Positions 26,508-35,277 of a stretch of DNA of 64,000 bases are shown piece after piece; positions within the stretch are counted from its first letter, which is position 1, and every line of letters starts with the position of its first letter. The position numbers and the translations under genes were made by a program. Where the stretch lies: assembly GCF_000619825.1 (NCBI RefSeq), contig NZ_JHUW01000007.1, positions 1 through 64,000 of the forward strand, in the 5' to 3' direction. Origin of the DNA: Prevotella sp. MA2016 (lineage in GTDB: Bacteria; Bacteroidota; Bacteroidia; Bacteroidales; Bacteroidaceae). A model generated the notes under the pieces. It was not told the DNA's origin. It searched no databases and was given only the letters and a program-made list of their open reading frames with translations.

Positions 26508-27787
26508 ACAACGTGGGACAATCTATGTATCAGATGGCAAAAAGAATGTTTCCCATCTGTCGTAGTATCACTGGTAATGGTTTCCGTGATTCATTAGGAA
26601 TCATCAGAGAAGATATACCTGATATTAATGTTTTTGAAGTTCCTTCAGGAACTCAAGTATTTGATTGGACGGTACCAAAGGAGTGGAACTGTAAAGGCGG
26701 TGGTATATACCGAATAAATGGTGAGAAGGTTGTTGATTTTAAGGACACGAACCTTCACATTCTAGGTTATTCTGTCCCTATTGACCAAGTGATAAGCAGA
26801 GAGGAACTACTAAATCATATTTATACTCAACCAGAACAGCCTGACTGGATTCCCTATGTCACCTCGTATTACAAAGAACGTTGGGGATTCTGTATGAGCG
26901 AGAATCAGAAAAAAACACTTAAAGATAATCAGTATAAGGTTGTAATAGATAGTACACTCGAAGAAGGAAGTTTGACATATGGAGAACTCATCATCCCCGG
27001 AGAGACGGAAGACGAAATTCTATTTTCTACTTATCTCTGTCACCCATCTATGGCCAACAATGAACTTTCAGGCCCAGTTGTACAAGCAGAACTCATCAAG
27101 TATATTAAAGCAATGCCCAACCATCGCTATACCTACCGCTTTGTATTTATTCCTGAAACTATTGGCTCACTAACATATCTTAGCAGAAATATTGACACAT
27201 TGAAGGCACGGGTAAAAGCAGGATTTGTTCTAAGCTGCGTTGGGGATGACCGTACATACTCATATATTTCAACGAAGTATGCAAACACACTAGCAGACCG
27301 TGTAATCAAAAATGTTTTAAAATTCCACTACCCCGAGTACAAAAATTACACTTTCTTGCAACGTGGTTCAGACGAACGTCAATACAATTCTTCCGGTGTT
27401 AACCTGCCAGTATGCGGTTTTTGCAGAAGTAAACATGGTGAATATCCTGAGTATCATACATCAGCAGACAACATGGACTTGATTTCTCCAGAGGGTTTAC
27501 AAGGGGCTTATGATGTGATGGTCAAAGTGATTAATGCCTTGGAGCATAACTATCACTATATAATGACTTGCAAAGGAGAACCACAGCTTGGTAAACGAGG
27601 TTTGTATCCAACCATTAGCCAAAAAGGTTCATACGATTCAGTGAAAGCTATGACCAACTTTATAGCTTATGCAGATGGAGAACATGACCTAATAGGTATT
27701 TCAGACATTATAGGCTCACCTATAGATCAGTTAATTCCTGTTATAGAAAAACTCATAGCCAATAATTTACTTGTTTGTGAGTTATAG
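26504..27787 (+). CDS. DUF4910 aminopeptidase-like protein
   Basis: The 427-residue cytoplasmic protein matches the DUF4910 family, which has an M28-like zinc-peptidase fold and a C-terminal winged-helix domain. Candidate metal or active-site motifs are CHPSMANNELSGP, FIPETIGS and YPEYHTSADN. The C-terminal DLIGISDIIGSPIDQLI portion fits the winged helix. These proteins occur in polysaccharide and sugar-modification clusters, but their substrate is not established. The 4-bp overlap with the acetyltransferase gene shows co-expression. No glycosyltransferase, Wzx/Wzy or other cluster member is nearby, so this looks like an isolated two-gene cassette. Confidence 0.85.
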   Translation: MNNVGQSMYQMAKRMFPICRSITGNGFRDSLGIIREDIPDINVFEVPSGTQVFDWTVPKEWNCKGGGIYRINGEKVVDFKDTNLHILGYSVPIDQVISREELLNHIYTQPEQPDWIPYVTSYYKERWGFCMSENQKKTLKDNQYKVVIDSTLEEGSLTYGELIIPGETEDEILFSTYLCHPSMANNELSGPVVQAELIKYIKAMPNHRYTYRFVFIPETIGSLTYLSRNIDTLKARVKAGFVLSCVGDDRTYSYISTKYANTLADRVIKNVLKFHYPEYKNYTFLQRGSDERQYNSSGVNLPVCGFCRSKHGEYPEYHTSADNMDLISPEGLQGAYDVMVKVINALEHNYHYIMTCKGEPQLGKRGLYPTISQKGSYDSVKAMTNFIAYADGEHDLIGISDIIGSPIDQLIPVIEKLIANNLLVCEL

Positions 27788-27873
27788 TAGTTGACGAAGA
27801 AGTGAAGTAACACCCACCAATAGATAAGATTACTATTTCCGAACGTCTTAAAAAAGTATTTAGAATAGAAAAC

Positions 27874-27910
27874 AAATACACTGAATTTGGTCACCAAATT
27901 CAGTGTATTT
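27874..27910. terminator. Long palindromic terminator between convergent genes
   Basis: The 37-bp near-perfect palindrome has arms aaatacactgaatttgg and ccaaattcagtgtattt around a TCA centre. A- and T-rich edges suit bidirectional termination. Confidence 0.7.
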
Positions 27911-27915
27911 GAAGA

Positions 27916-27934
27916 GCAAATTCAGTGAATTTGC
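27916..27934. repeat. 19-bp palindrome sharing the core of the adjacent terminator
   Basis: GCAAATTCAGTGAATTTGC is self-complementary around a central G and repeats the AAATTCAGTG core of the palindrome 5 bp to its left. Confidence 0.7.
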
Positions 27935-27940
27935 TTGAAG

Positions 27941-28720
27941 TTACTTACACATAATACCTCTCTTAGTATTCTCAAGGAAGGTGATGATGTCGCGAATCTC
28001 AGGCCCATCAGGCACCTGATCCTTAATCTGATTAATAACATCAAACACACTGGTCTTTCCATGAAACAACAGTCTATATGCATTGGCTATGTGCTTCTGC
28101 ACCTTAGGATCAATACCTGCCTCGTTCATGATAGTGGTGTTAGGACCACCATAAGCCAGAGGCTTGCCACCAGCCACGATGAATGGCGGAATATCGCGAG
28201 AGAAGGTACAACCGGCCTGAACCAGTGCACAACGACCGATACGGGTATTGGCATTCTGGATGGCGCTACTTGAGAAGATGACGCCATTGCCAACCTCGCA
28301 GTCGCCAGCAATCTTCACACCATAGCCAAATACGCAGTGGTCGCCCACCTTGGTATCGTGACTGATATGAGTTCCTTCAAGCAGGAAATTGCTGCTACCA
28401 ATCTTGGTCACACCGTCACGATAGGTACCACGGTTGATAACCACATTCTCACGGATCACGTTGTTATCGCCAATCTCTACATACGACTTGGCACCACGGA
28501 AGTTAAAATCCTGTGGCAGGGCAGCAATAACCGAACCCTGATGAATCTTATTGTTCTTACCTATGCGTGAACCATCGAGAATGCTGACGAATGGGAAGAT
28601 GATACAGTTATCACCTATTTCCACATCGTCTTCGATATATACGAAAGGAAATATCTTACAGTTGTCGCCAATCTTCGCCTTAGGTGAAATCTCAGCTTTG
28701 GGGGATATGTCGCTTGCCAT
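27941..28720 (-). CDS. lpxA: Acyl-ACP--UDP-N-acetylglucosamine O-acyltransferase (LpxA)
   Basis: The 259-residue protein is a left-handed beta-helix acyltransferase with many hexapeptide repeats (such as IGDNCIIFPFVSIL). The catalytic His lies in GTHISHDTKVGDHC. The C-terminal helical domain follows HIANAYRLLF. It would transfer a hydroxyacyl chain to UDP-GlcNAc, the first step of lipid A synthesis, in the cytoplasm. Bacteroidota may carry more than one LpxA-like protein, so a paralogous role is possible. The start is the ATG at 28720; the upstream in-frame TTG lies in a repeat spacer. It is the last gene after the RND efflux operon on the minus strand. Confidence 0.88.
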   Translation of the reverse strand: MASDISPKAEISPKAKIGDNCKIFPFVYIEDDVEIGDNCIIFPFVSILDGSRIGKNNKIHQGSVIAALPQDFNFRGAKSYVEIGDNNVIRENVVINRGTYRDGVTKIGSSNFLLEGTHISHDTKVGDHCVFGYGVKIAGDCEVGNGVIFSSSAIQNANTRIGRCALVQAGCTFSRDIPPFIVAGGKPLAYGGPNTTIMNEAGIDPKVQKHIANAYRLLFHGKTSVFDVINQIKDQVPDGPEIRDIITFLENTKRGIMCK

Positions 28721-28751
28721 AATTATCAATTTTTAATTATCAATTATCAAT
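28721..28751 (-). repeat. 7-bp tandem repeat in operon spacer
   Basis: The 31-bp spacer between the efflux lipoprotein stop and lpxA consists of near-copies of aattatc (aattatc, aattttt, aattatc, aattatc). Confidence 0.65.
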
Positions 28752-30131
28752 TTATTTTGCGCCACCACCTAGGGCCTGATAGAGACTTACAACTGCCTGC
28801 ATCTTCGACAGCTGATCGCTAACCTCACTAATCTCGGCATTGAGCAGATTACTCTGAGCAGTGATAACCTCGAGATAGGTAGTGTTGCTCGATGATTCCA
28901 TCAGTCGCTTGGTGTCTTCGACATTCTTCTGCAATACTGCCACACGCTTACCATCAAGTTCGGCTTTCTGCGCATAAGAGTTGTAGGCAACAAGTGCATT
29001 AGACACCTCATTACCAGCCTTGTAGATGGCATTCTGCCACTTGTTGTAAGCCTGCTCGTACTGCATCTTTGCAACCTTCAATCCTGCAACAATCTGTCCG
29101 TGCTGGAAGATAGGCTGAACCAGTGAACCAACAGCCGAGAGCAACCACTTTCCTGGATTTACCACACCATTATTATTGGTGAAAGCAGCAGTACCTGTGA
29201 TTGTGATGTTAGGATAGAATCTGCTACGGGCTGTCTCCACATCATAGAAGCACTGTGCTAGCGACATCTCGTACTGATGCACATCGGCACGGTTGGCTAA
29301 CATCTGGATGCCTACGCCTGTTGAGAGTTCGGTAGGCAAGCTCTGCTCGGCAAACTTTCCACGAGGGATGGCCTGACCAGGCTGACCCAGCAGCAATGAG
29401 AGTGAGTTCTCAGTCTCGCGCATCTGACGCTCCAAATCAACGTGCTGTGCCTGCACCTGATAGTAGGCAGCCTCTGCACTCTGAACAGCAGTAGAACGGT
29501 ATCCCGCACGATTCTCGTGCATAAACTGCATCTTCTCCCAAGTCTCCTTAGTGAGCTGTTCCATATCTGTAACTATCTCCAGCTGACGATCCAGCATCAA
29601 CAGGGTGTAATACAGATTGGCAATGGCAGAAATCACATTGGTCTTTACCACTGTCTGGTAGTCCTTGGTAGCAATCAGCTGCATCTGCGCAGAACGCTTT
29701 ACACTGAGCAAGTTGCCAAACAGGTCAACATTCCAACTGGCCGAAACAGGCAGTTGGTAGGACTTGGTGGCAGCAGCACCATCAAACGAGGCAAGTGTGC
29801 CTTGAGGACTGAGTACTACTGATGGCAGGAAGGCCAACTTGGCCACCTTGAGTGCCTCGTTTACCATCTGTACATTGAGGGCAGCATTCAGCAGATCGGG
29901 ATTGTTATCAAGTCCCTGCTGGATGAGTGCCTGCAACTGTGGATCGGTGAATACCGAGCGCCAAGGCATATTGCCAAAGGTGGTGGTATCCTGTACAGCC
30001 AAAGTATCGGTCAGCGACTTAGTGTCGCGAATCAATCCCTTGGTATCCACCTCGGGGCGCTCGTATTTATTATAGAGTCCGCAGCTCGACAGCAGCAATG
30101 CTGCAGACATGCATATCATGAGTTTCTTCAT
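28752..30131 (-). CDS. RND efflux outer-membrane lipoprotein (TolC/NodT family)
   Basis: The 459-residue protein has a lipoprotein signal peptide with lipobox LLLSSC. The two repeated OEP domains are typical of NodT/OprM-type channels: long coiled helices with an AQSNLLNAEI-like end and GQPGQAIPRG. It forms the outer-membrane exit duct for a tripartite drug or metabolite efflux pump. I start at MKKLMICMSA (30131). The longer frame would run back into the upstream transporter gene, which ends 1 bp before this start, so the two are coupled. Confidence 0.92.
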   Translation of the reverse strand: MKKLMICMSAALLLSSCGLYNKYERPEVDTKGLIRDTKSLTDTLAVQDTTTFGNMPWRSVFTDPQLQALIQQGLDNNPDLLNAALNVQMVNEALKVAKLAFLPSVVLSPQGTLASFDGAAATKSYQLPVSASWNVDLFGNLLSVKRSAQMQLIATKDYQTVVKTNVISAIANLYYTLLMLDRQLEIVTDMEQLTKETWEKMQFMHENRAGYRSTAVQSAEAAYYQVQAQHVDLERQMRETENSLSLLLGQPGQAIPRGKFAEQSLPTELSTGVGIQMLANRADVHQYEMSLAQCFYDVETARSRFYPNITITGTAAFTNNNGVVNPGKWLLSAVGSLVQPIFQHGQIVAGLKVAKMQYEQAYNKWQNAIYKAGNEVSNALVAYNSYAQKAELDGKRVAVLQKNVEDTKRLMESSSNTTYLEVITAQSNLLNAEISEVSDQLSKMQAVVSLYQALGGGAK

Positions 30132-30132
30132 A

Positions 30133-33100
30133 TTACTTCTCCAATTCATAATCTTCTGATTTTTTATGTGCATACTGAGCCAACTCGGCAGCAACCTCAG
30201 CATTCTCCTCATCCTCGAACTTGATAGGACTGATCTTCTCCTGCAGAGTCTGGAAGATAACGAACAGTGTGGGCACCACGAACAGCTGCAGGATAGTACC
30301 AATGAGCATACCACCCACGGCAGCAGCACCCAGCGTCTGGTTACCATTCTTACCTACACCGCTGGCAAACATCATTGGCAGCAGACCGATAACCATGGCC
30401 AGTGAGGTCATGAGGATAGGACGCAGACGAGCAGCAGCACCAAGAACAGCCGACCAAGAGATGGCCATACCCGTCTGACGGCGCTCGAGTGCGAACTGTA
30501 CAATCAGAATGGCGTTCTTAGCCAACAGACCAATCAGCATGATGAGTGAAATCTGCATGTAGATATCGTTGGCATGACCAAACAGGTTGGTGAACAAGAA
30601 GCAACCAGCCAATCCGAATGGAACAGAGAGTACTACTGACAGTGGCAGGATGTACGACTCGTACTGTGCCGACAAAATGAGGTAGATAAAGATGAAACAC
30701 AGCAGGAAGATGATACCTGTGGTGTCGGAAGCCTTAGCCTCCTCACGGGTCAGACCTGAGTAGTCGTAGGTATAACCACTGGGCAGCATTGTAGCAGCCA
30801 CCTCGTCGATAGCCTTCAGCGCCTCACCGGTAGAATAGCCATCAGCCACAGTACCTGTCACGTTGATAGAGGTGAACAGGTTGAAGCGGTTGATGTTCAA
30901 CGGACCATAGACACGCTCAAGATTACAGAACTCCTTAACAGGCGACATGCCCGCAGGTGTGCGTACATATATACTATTAAGCGACTCGGGCGTCATACGT
31001 GTCTCAGGTGAACCTTGAATCATCACACGATACAGTTTACCGAACGAGTTGAAGTTAGAACCATACAGTCCGCCATAGTATCCCTGCAGTGTGCTGAGCA
31101 CAGCTGTTGGCGAGATGCCCGACTGCTTACACTTAGCCACATCCACATGAACCATGTACTGAGGATAGCCAGGGTTGTAAGAGGTTTGTGCCGACTGGAA
31201 CTCAGGACGCTTGTTCAGCTCGGCCAGGAACTCCTTAACCACGCCGAAGAATCGGTTCAGATCGCCACCAGTACGGTCCTGCATAACCAGCGAGATACCC
31301 GAGTTAGCAGAGAAGCCAGGAATCATTGGGGGCGAGAAAGCCAGAATCTGTGCATCCTTGATATGAGCTGTCTTGATAAAGATCTGGGCAATCACACCGG
31401 TCGCATCGTAAGGATTGATGAAGAAGCGATAGATACCATCGCCCTGCCACAAACCAGAGAGTTTCCACCAGAATCCTTTCTGACGCTCCTCGAAGGGCTT
31501 CAGCTTGATGATAAACGTACCCTGGTCGGAACCAGCACCTGCGATAAAGTTATAACCCTGAACCATCTCACGGTTCTTAATAGCAGGAAGCTGCGACAGG
31601 ATAGAATCTACCTGTAGCACGACCTCTTTGGTACGAGCCTCGGAAGTGGCAGGAGGCATAGAGATGGTACAGAACAGTGTACCAGTATCCTCATCAGGCA
31701 CCAGACCTGTCTTGGTAGTCACGAAAGTAACAGCCAGCACGACGATACCCACAACGACGGTACCGATAATTGCCAATGGCTTGCGCACCAGTTTCTCGAG
31801 AATACCACGGTATTTAGCGGTTGTGGTTTCGAAAGCCACGTTGAACGACTGGTGGAAACGATCCACGCGCGACATCTTCTTTTCGTGACCATCCTTATCG
31901 TGAGGTTTCAGGAACACAGCACACAAGGCTGGCGACAGTGTCAAGGCGTTAACAGCCGAGATAATAATGCTGATAGCCATGGTTACACCGAACTCACGAT
32001 AAAAGGTTCCTGATGTACCACCAATGAATGATACAGGCACAAACACAGCAGCCATCACAAGGGTGATAGAGATGATGGCACCCGAAATCTCGTTCATGGC
32101 ATCGATAGATGCTGTAAGAGAACTCTTGTAACCCTGGTCGAGCTTTGCATGCACAGCCTCGACCACCACGATGGCATCATCCACCACGATGGCGATGGCC
32201 AGCAGCAAGGCCGACAGTACCAGCAGGTTGATAGAGAAGCCCATCACATTCAGGAAGAAGAATGTACCTACCAGTGATACAGGTACGGCAATCAGTGGGA
32301 TGAGTGTAGAACGCATGTCCTGCAGGAAGATATATACCACGAAGAACACCAGTGCCAGTGTCATGAAGAGGGTGAATACAACCTCCTCGATTGATGCATA
32401 GAGGAACTCGGTCACATCGTAGTTGATCTTCACTTCCATGCCCGGTGGCATCAGTTTCTTCTGCGACTCCAGCTCGGCCTTTACCTGCTTGGCAATCTCA
32501 TTCGCATTCGAACCAGCCACCTGCTGAATCATAGTCATAACCGAAGGAACACCATTGTTCTTCATCGATACCGAGTAGCCTTCACCACCCAGCTCAATCT
32601 TAGCCAGATCCTTCAGTTTCAGTGTCTGTCCGTTGGCATCACTCTTGATAATAATGTTGCCAAACTCCTCGGCAGTACGGAAACGACCGGTATAACGCAT
32701 CGAATACTCGTAAGCCACATTGGGAGCCTGCTCACCAAACTTACCTGGTGCAGCCTCGATATTCTGCTCGGCCAGTGCAGCTGTGATATCCGAAGGAATT
32801 AAGCTGTGCTGCTTCATTACATCGGGCTTCAGCCATATACGCATAGCGTAGGTCTTCGAGCTGAATCCAGAAGCATCACCCACACCCTCGATACGCTTCA
32901 GTGCAGGCACGATGTTGATGGCGTTATAGTTGGTCAGGAACTCATCGTCGTAACGACCGTCGGATGTCAGTGAATACATCAGTACCTGTGACGACTGACG
33001 TTTTACCACGCGCACACCAATCTGGTTAACCTCGGAAGGCAGCAGAGCAGTGGCCTGACTCACACGGTTCTGTACGTTTACGGCACACATATCCGGATTC

Positions 33101-33393
33101 ATACCCTGACGGAACATCACCTGAATCATAGCCGAACCTGGTGATGCTGTTGAGGTGATATAATCCATTCCCTCAACACCGTTGATACTCTCCTCAAGTG
33201 GCGTAACCACGGCATTCTTCACCGTCTCGGCATCGGCACCTGGGTAGCTACCCATGACCACGATGTTAGGCGGCGCAATATTCGGATACTGCTCGATAGG
33301 AAGCGAGACCAGTCCGATGAAACCCAGCAGCACGATGAGGATAGAGATCACCGTTGACAGTACCGGGCGTTTTATAAAATTCGTAAAAGTCAT
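30133..33393 (-). CDS. RND efflux inner-membrane transporter (HAE1/AcrB family)
   Basis: The 1086-residue protein is full length for the hydrophobe/amphiphile efflux-1 RND family. It begins TNFIKRPVLSTVISILI and has about 12 membrane helices in two halves with large periplasmic loops. The helix-4 proton-relay residues are visible in LLAIAIVVDDAIVVVEAVHA. It uses the proton gradient to expel hydrophobic or amphiphilic compounds. It lies between the membrane-fusion gene and the outer-membrane channel gene, so the order is MFP, transporter, channel. The natural substrate cannot be read from sequence. Confidence 0.95.
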   Translation of the reverse strand: MTFTNFIKRPVLSTVISILIVLLGFIGLVSLPIEQYPNIAPPNIVVMGSYPGADAETVKNAVVTPLEESINGVEGMDYITSTASPGSAMIQVMFRQGMNPDMCAVNVQNRVSQATALLPSEVNQIGVRVVKRQSSQVLMYSLTSDGRYDDEFLTNYNAINIVPALKRIEGVGDASGFSSKTYAMRIWLKPDVMKQHSLIPSDITAALAEQNIEAAPGKFGEQAPNVAYEYSMRYTGRFRTAEEFGNIIIKSDANGQTLKLKDLAKIELGGEGYSVSMKNNGVPSVMTMIQQVAGSNANEIAKQVKAELESQKKLMPPGMEVKINYDVTEFLYASIEEVVFTLFMTLALVFFVVYIFLQDMRSTLIPLIAVPVSLVGTFFFLNVMGFSINLLVLSALLLAIAIVVDDAIVVVEAVHAKLDQGYKSSLTASIDAMNEISGAIISITLVMAAVFVPVSFIGGTSGTFYREFGVTMAISIIISAVNALTLSPALCAVFLKPHDKDGHEKKMSRVDRFHQSFNVAFETTTAKYRGILEKLVRKPLAIIGTVVVGIVVLAVTFVTTKTGLVPDEDTGTLFCTISMPPATSEARTKEVVLQVDSILSQLPAIKNREMVQGYNFIAGAGSDQGTFIIKLKPFEERQKGFWWKLSGLWQGDGIYRFFINPYDATGVIAQIFIKTAHIKDAQILAFSPPMIPGFSANSGISLVMQDRTGGDLNRFFGVVKEFLAELNKRPEFQSAQTSYNPGYPQYMVHVDVAKCKQSGISPTAVLSTLQGYYGGLYGSNFNSFGKLYRVMIQGSPETRMTPESLNSIYVRTPAGMSPVKEFCNLERVYGPLNINRFNLFTSINVTGTVADGYSTGEALKAIDEVAATMLPSGYTYDYSGLTREEAKASDTTGIIFLLCFIFIYLILSAQYESYILPLSVVLSVPFGLAGCFLFTNLFGHANDIYMQISLIMLIGLLAKNAILIVQFALERRQTGMAISWSAVLGAAARLRPILMTSLAMVIGLLPMMFASGVGKNGNQTLGAAAVGGMLIGTILQLFVVPTLFVIFQTLQEKISPIKFEDEENAEVAAELAQYAHKKSEDYELEK

Positions 33394-33424
33394 TATTTCT
33401 TAACTCTTAATTCTTAACTCTTAA
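33394..33424 (-). repeat. 7-bp tandem repeat in operon spacer
   Basis: The 31-bp spacer alternates cttaact and cttaatt (four 7-bp units), the same length and period as the spacers at 28.7 and 36.4 kb. Confidence 0.7.
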
Positions 33425-34600
33425 TTACTTCATAGCACCAACGATGTCGCCGGCAGTCATAGCCTTAGCCTGCTCGTCGATCTTCTGCTGATAGCGCTCT
33501 GGGGTGATGGGCACAATCTCCATACCGTCGGTAAGTTTGGTGATACCATTGGTCACATACTTGTCGCCAGTCTTCAGTCCAGCTGTCACCATGTAGTTCA
33601 TACCATCGTTCTGTGGAGCAACCTGAATCTCGCTATACTTCACCTTGTTGTCGGCACCCAGCAGGTAAACGAACTTTTTGTTCTGAACCTCGGATACAGC
33701 CGACTGTGGGATGATGATGGCCGACGAGTTGCTGTGAGGAATCACGATAGCACCTGAGCCACCACTCTTGAGCACGCGCTGTGGGTTCTGGAACAGGGCA
33801 ATCATCTGTACCGAACCAGTAGCAGCGTCGATCACACCGCTCATTTTGGTTACAGTACCATCCAGATTATACAAAGTACCATCGGCCAGCTTGAGCTTAA
33901 CTGGTGGGAACTTTGATACGGCAGCATTCTGACCACCTTCGCCCTTGCTCATCTCGAGGGCATCCTTCTCGGTTACCGAGAAATAAACCTCCATCGACGA
34001 GTTGTTTGATACGGTAGTGAGCACATTACCTGTGCTTACCAGAGCACCAACCTTATAAGGCAGAGTACCTACCACACCAGCAACGGGACTCTTCACATAG
34101 CAGTAGCTCAGCATCTCCTTATTAGATGCCAACAAAGCCTCAGCCTGAGCTACAGTAGCCTTAGCCTGCTCGTACTGATTGGTAGCCTGCTGCAACTCGA
34201 AGTCACCAATCACGCCATTTTCATGCAGCTTCTGCGCATTCTCAAAACTCAACTTAGCAGTATTGAGCGAAGCCTTTGCTGTATTCACGCTGGCCTGAGC
34301 CTGACGTACTTGAGCCTGATAAGTAACATTGTCGATAACGAAGAGCACCTGTCCGGCGCTTACTGTCTGACCTTCCTTTACATTGATCTGAGTAATAAAA
34401 CCAGCCACTTTAGGACTAATCTGAACATCCTGTACACCCTTGATTGTTGCAGGGTAAGTGGTCTGTGTAGTAGAACTCTGAGTACCAACTGCTACAACAG
34501 GATACTCATTGTCGCCAAAGCTGGGGCGACCACCGCCACCACCACATGATGAAAGAATCAGTGATGCTGCGGTCAAAACCAAAAACATTTTTCTTTTCAT
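33425..34600 (-). CDS. RND efflux periplasmic adaptor (membrane fusion lipoprotein)
   Basis: The 391-residue protein has a lipobox LILSSCGGGGG followed by the barrel-sandwich (biotinyl-like) motif KVAGFITQINVKEGQTVSAG. A long alpha-hairpin runs about residues 95-165 (QAQASVNTAKASLNTAK and repeats). It ends with beta-barrel and membrane-proximal domains. It links the RND transporter to the outer-membrane channel. It is the first gene of the efflux operon, and an inverted repeat overlaps its predicted transcription start, hinting at an adjustable promoter. Confidence 0.93.
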   Translation of the reverse strand: MKRKMFLVLTAASLILSSCGGGGGRPSFGDNEYPVVAVGTQSSTTQTTYPATIKGVQDVQISPKVAGFITQINVKEGQTVSAGQVLFVIDNVTYQAQVRQAQASVNTAKASLNTAKLSFENAQKLHENGVIGDFELQQATNQYEQAKATVAQAEALLASNKEMLSYCYVKSPVAGVVGTLPYKVGALVSTGNVLTTVSNNSSMEVYFSVTEKDALEMSKGEGGQNAAVSKFPPVKLKLADGTLYNLDGTVTKMSGVIDAATGSVQMIALFQNPQRVLKSGGSGAIVIPHSNSSAIIIPQSAVSEVQNKKFVYLLGADNKVKYSEIQVAPQNDGMNYMVTAGLKTGDKYVTNGITKLTDGMEIVPITPERYQQKIDEQAKAMTAGDIVGAMK

Positions 34601-34638
34601 ACTAACTATTTGTCTCTAATTTAATCCAAAACACAATT

Positions 34639-34679
34639 CAACCCGAAAACTTTGCGCAATGCGCGGGGTTTTCGGGTTG
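34639..34679. promoter_or_regulatory. 12-bp inverted repeat at the efflux-operon transcription start
   Basis: CAACCCGAAAAC (34639-34650) and GTTTTCGGGTTG (34668-34679) are exact complements around an inner GCGCAATGCGC. The outer arm directly abuts the -7 box, so the element is either an operator or a stable hairpin at the mRNA 5' end. Confidence 0.65.
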
Positions 34680-34710
34680 CAAAGATACGAAAATTATATC
34701 TTACGATATA
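34680..34710 (-). promoter_or_regulatory. Promoter of the RND efflux operon, -33 region replaced by a palindrome
   Basis: TATCTTTG lies at 34680-34687 (minus strand). Where TTTG would be expected there is instead TATATC-ttac-GATATA (34695-34710), a short inverted repeat. Confidence 0.5.
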
Positions 34711-34774
34711 GTTTCGTGAATGAAAATTTAACGTTTATTGCCTATAGCTAATAGAGCAACGCACTTTTTAACAT

Positions 34775-35239
34775 TTAGAATGGGAACACCAAGCCCACGT
34801 TCAGGGTGCTATGACCATCGTACTGAGTCTTGTAGCAGTACTCCACTTTGAACGAGAGATTGGGGTTGAGTGGGTACTCCATACCGCAACCGATATTCAG
34901 TCCAAGCTTAGAGTCGCTTCCCTCGTCATAGCTCCATCCCATCACGTTCAGACCAGCCAAAGGATAAACGATGAACTGGCTGTTAGGGATACGGAACAGA
35001 TACTCAACATTAACATTAGGATTCCACATACTCATGTGATCCTTGTTAAAATAATAATCGAACTGGGCTACACCACGCCAATTCTCAGTAAACTCATACC
35101 CAATGTTAGCACCGATACCACAGTTATTAGGTGAATCGAGCAAATAATCAAAATGGCCACTTACAGTGGTTTTTCCTACCTGAGCGAATGATGTCAAACT
35201 GAACATCACTGCACAAATTGCCAAAACAATCTTTTTCAT
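34775..35239 (-). CDS. Small outer-membrane beta-barrel protein
   Basis: The 154-residue protein has a clear signal peptide (MKKIVLAICAVMFSLTSFAQ). It then has alternating aromatic/polar strands ending in a terminal Phe (LNVGLVFPF), which is the pattern of small outer-membrane barrels of the OmpX/OmpW-like or porin_6 type. No specific function can be given. I start at the ATG at 35239; the longer frame runs into the neighbouring acyltransferase gene. Confidence 0.75.
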   Translation of the reverse strand: MKKIVLAICAVMFSLTSFAQVGKTTVSGHFDYLLDSPNNCGIGANIGYEFTENWRGVAQFDYYFNKDHMSMWNPNVNVEYLFRIPNSQFIVYPLAGLNVMGWSYDEGSDSKLGLNIGCGMEYPLNPNLSFKVEYCYKTQYDGHSTLNVGLVFPF

Positions 35240-35277
35240 AATCTCAGTCTTTTTTAAATTAATACTACAAAAATATA

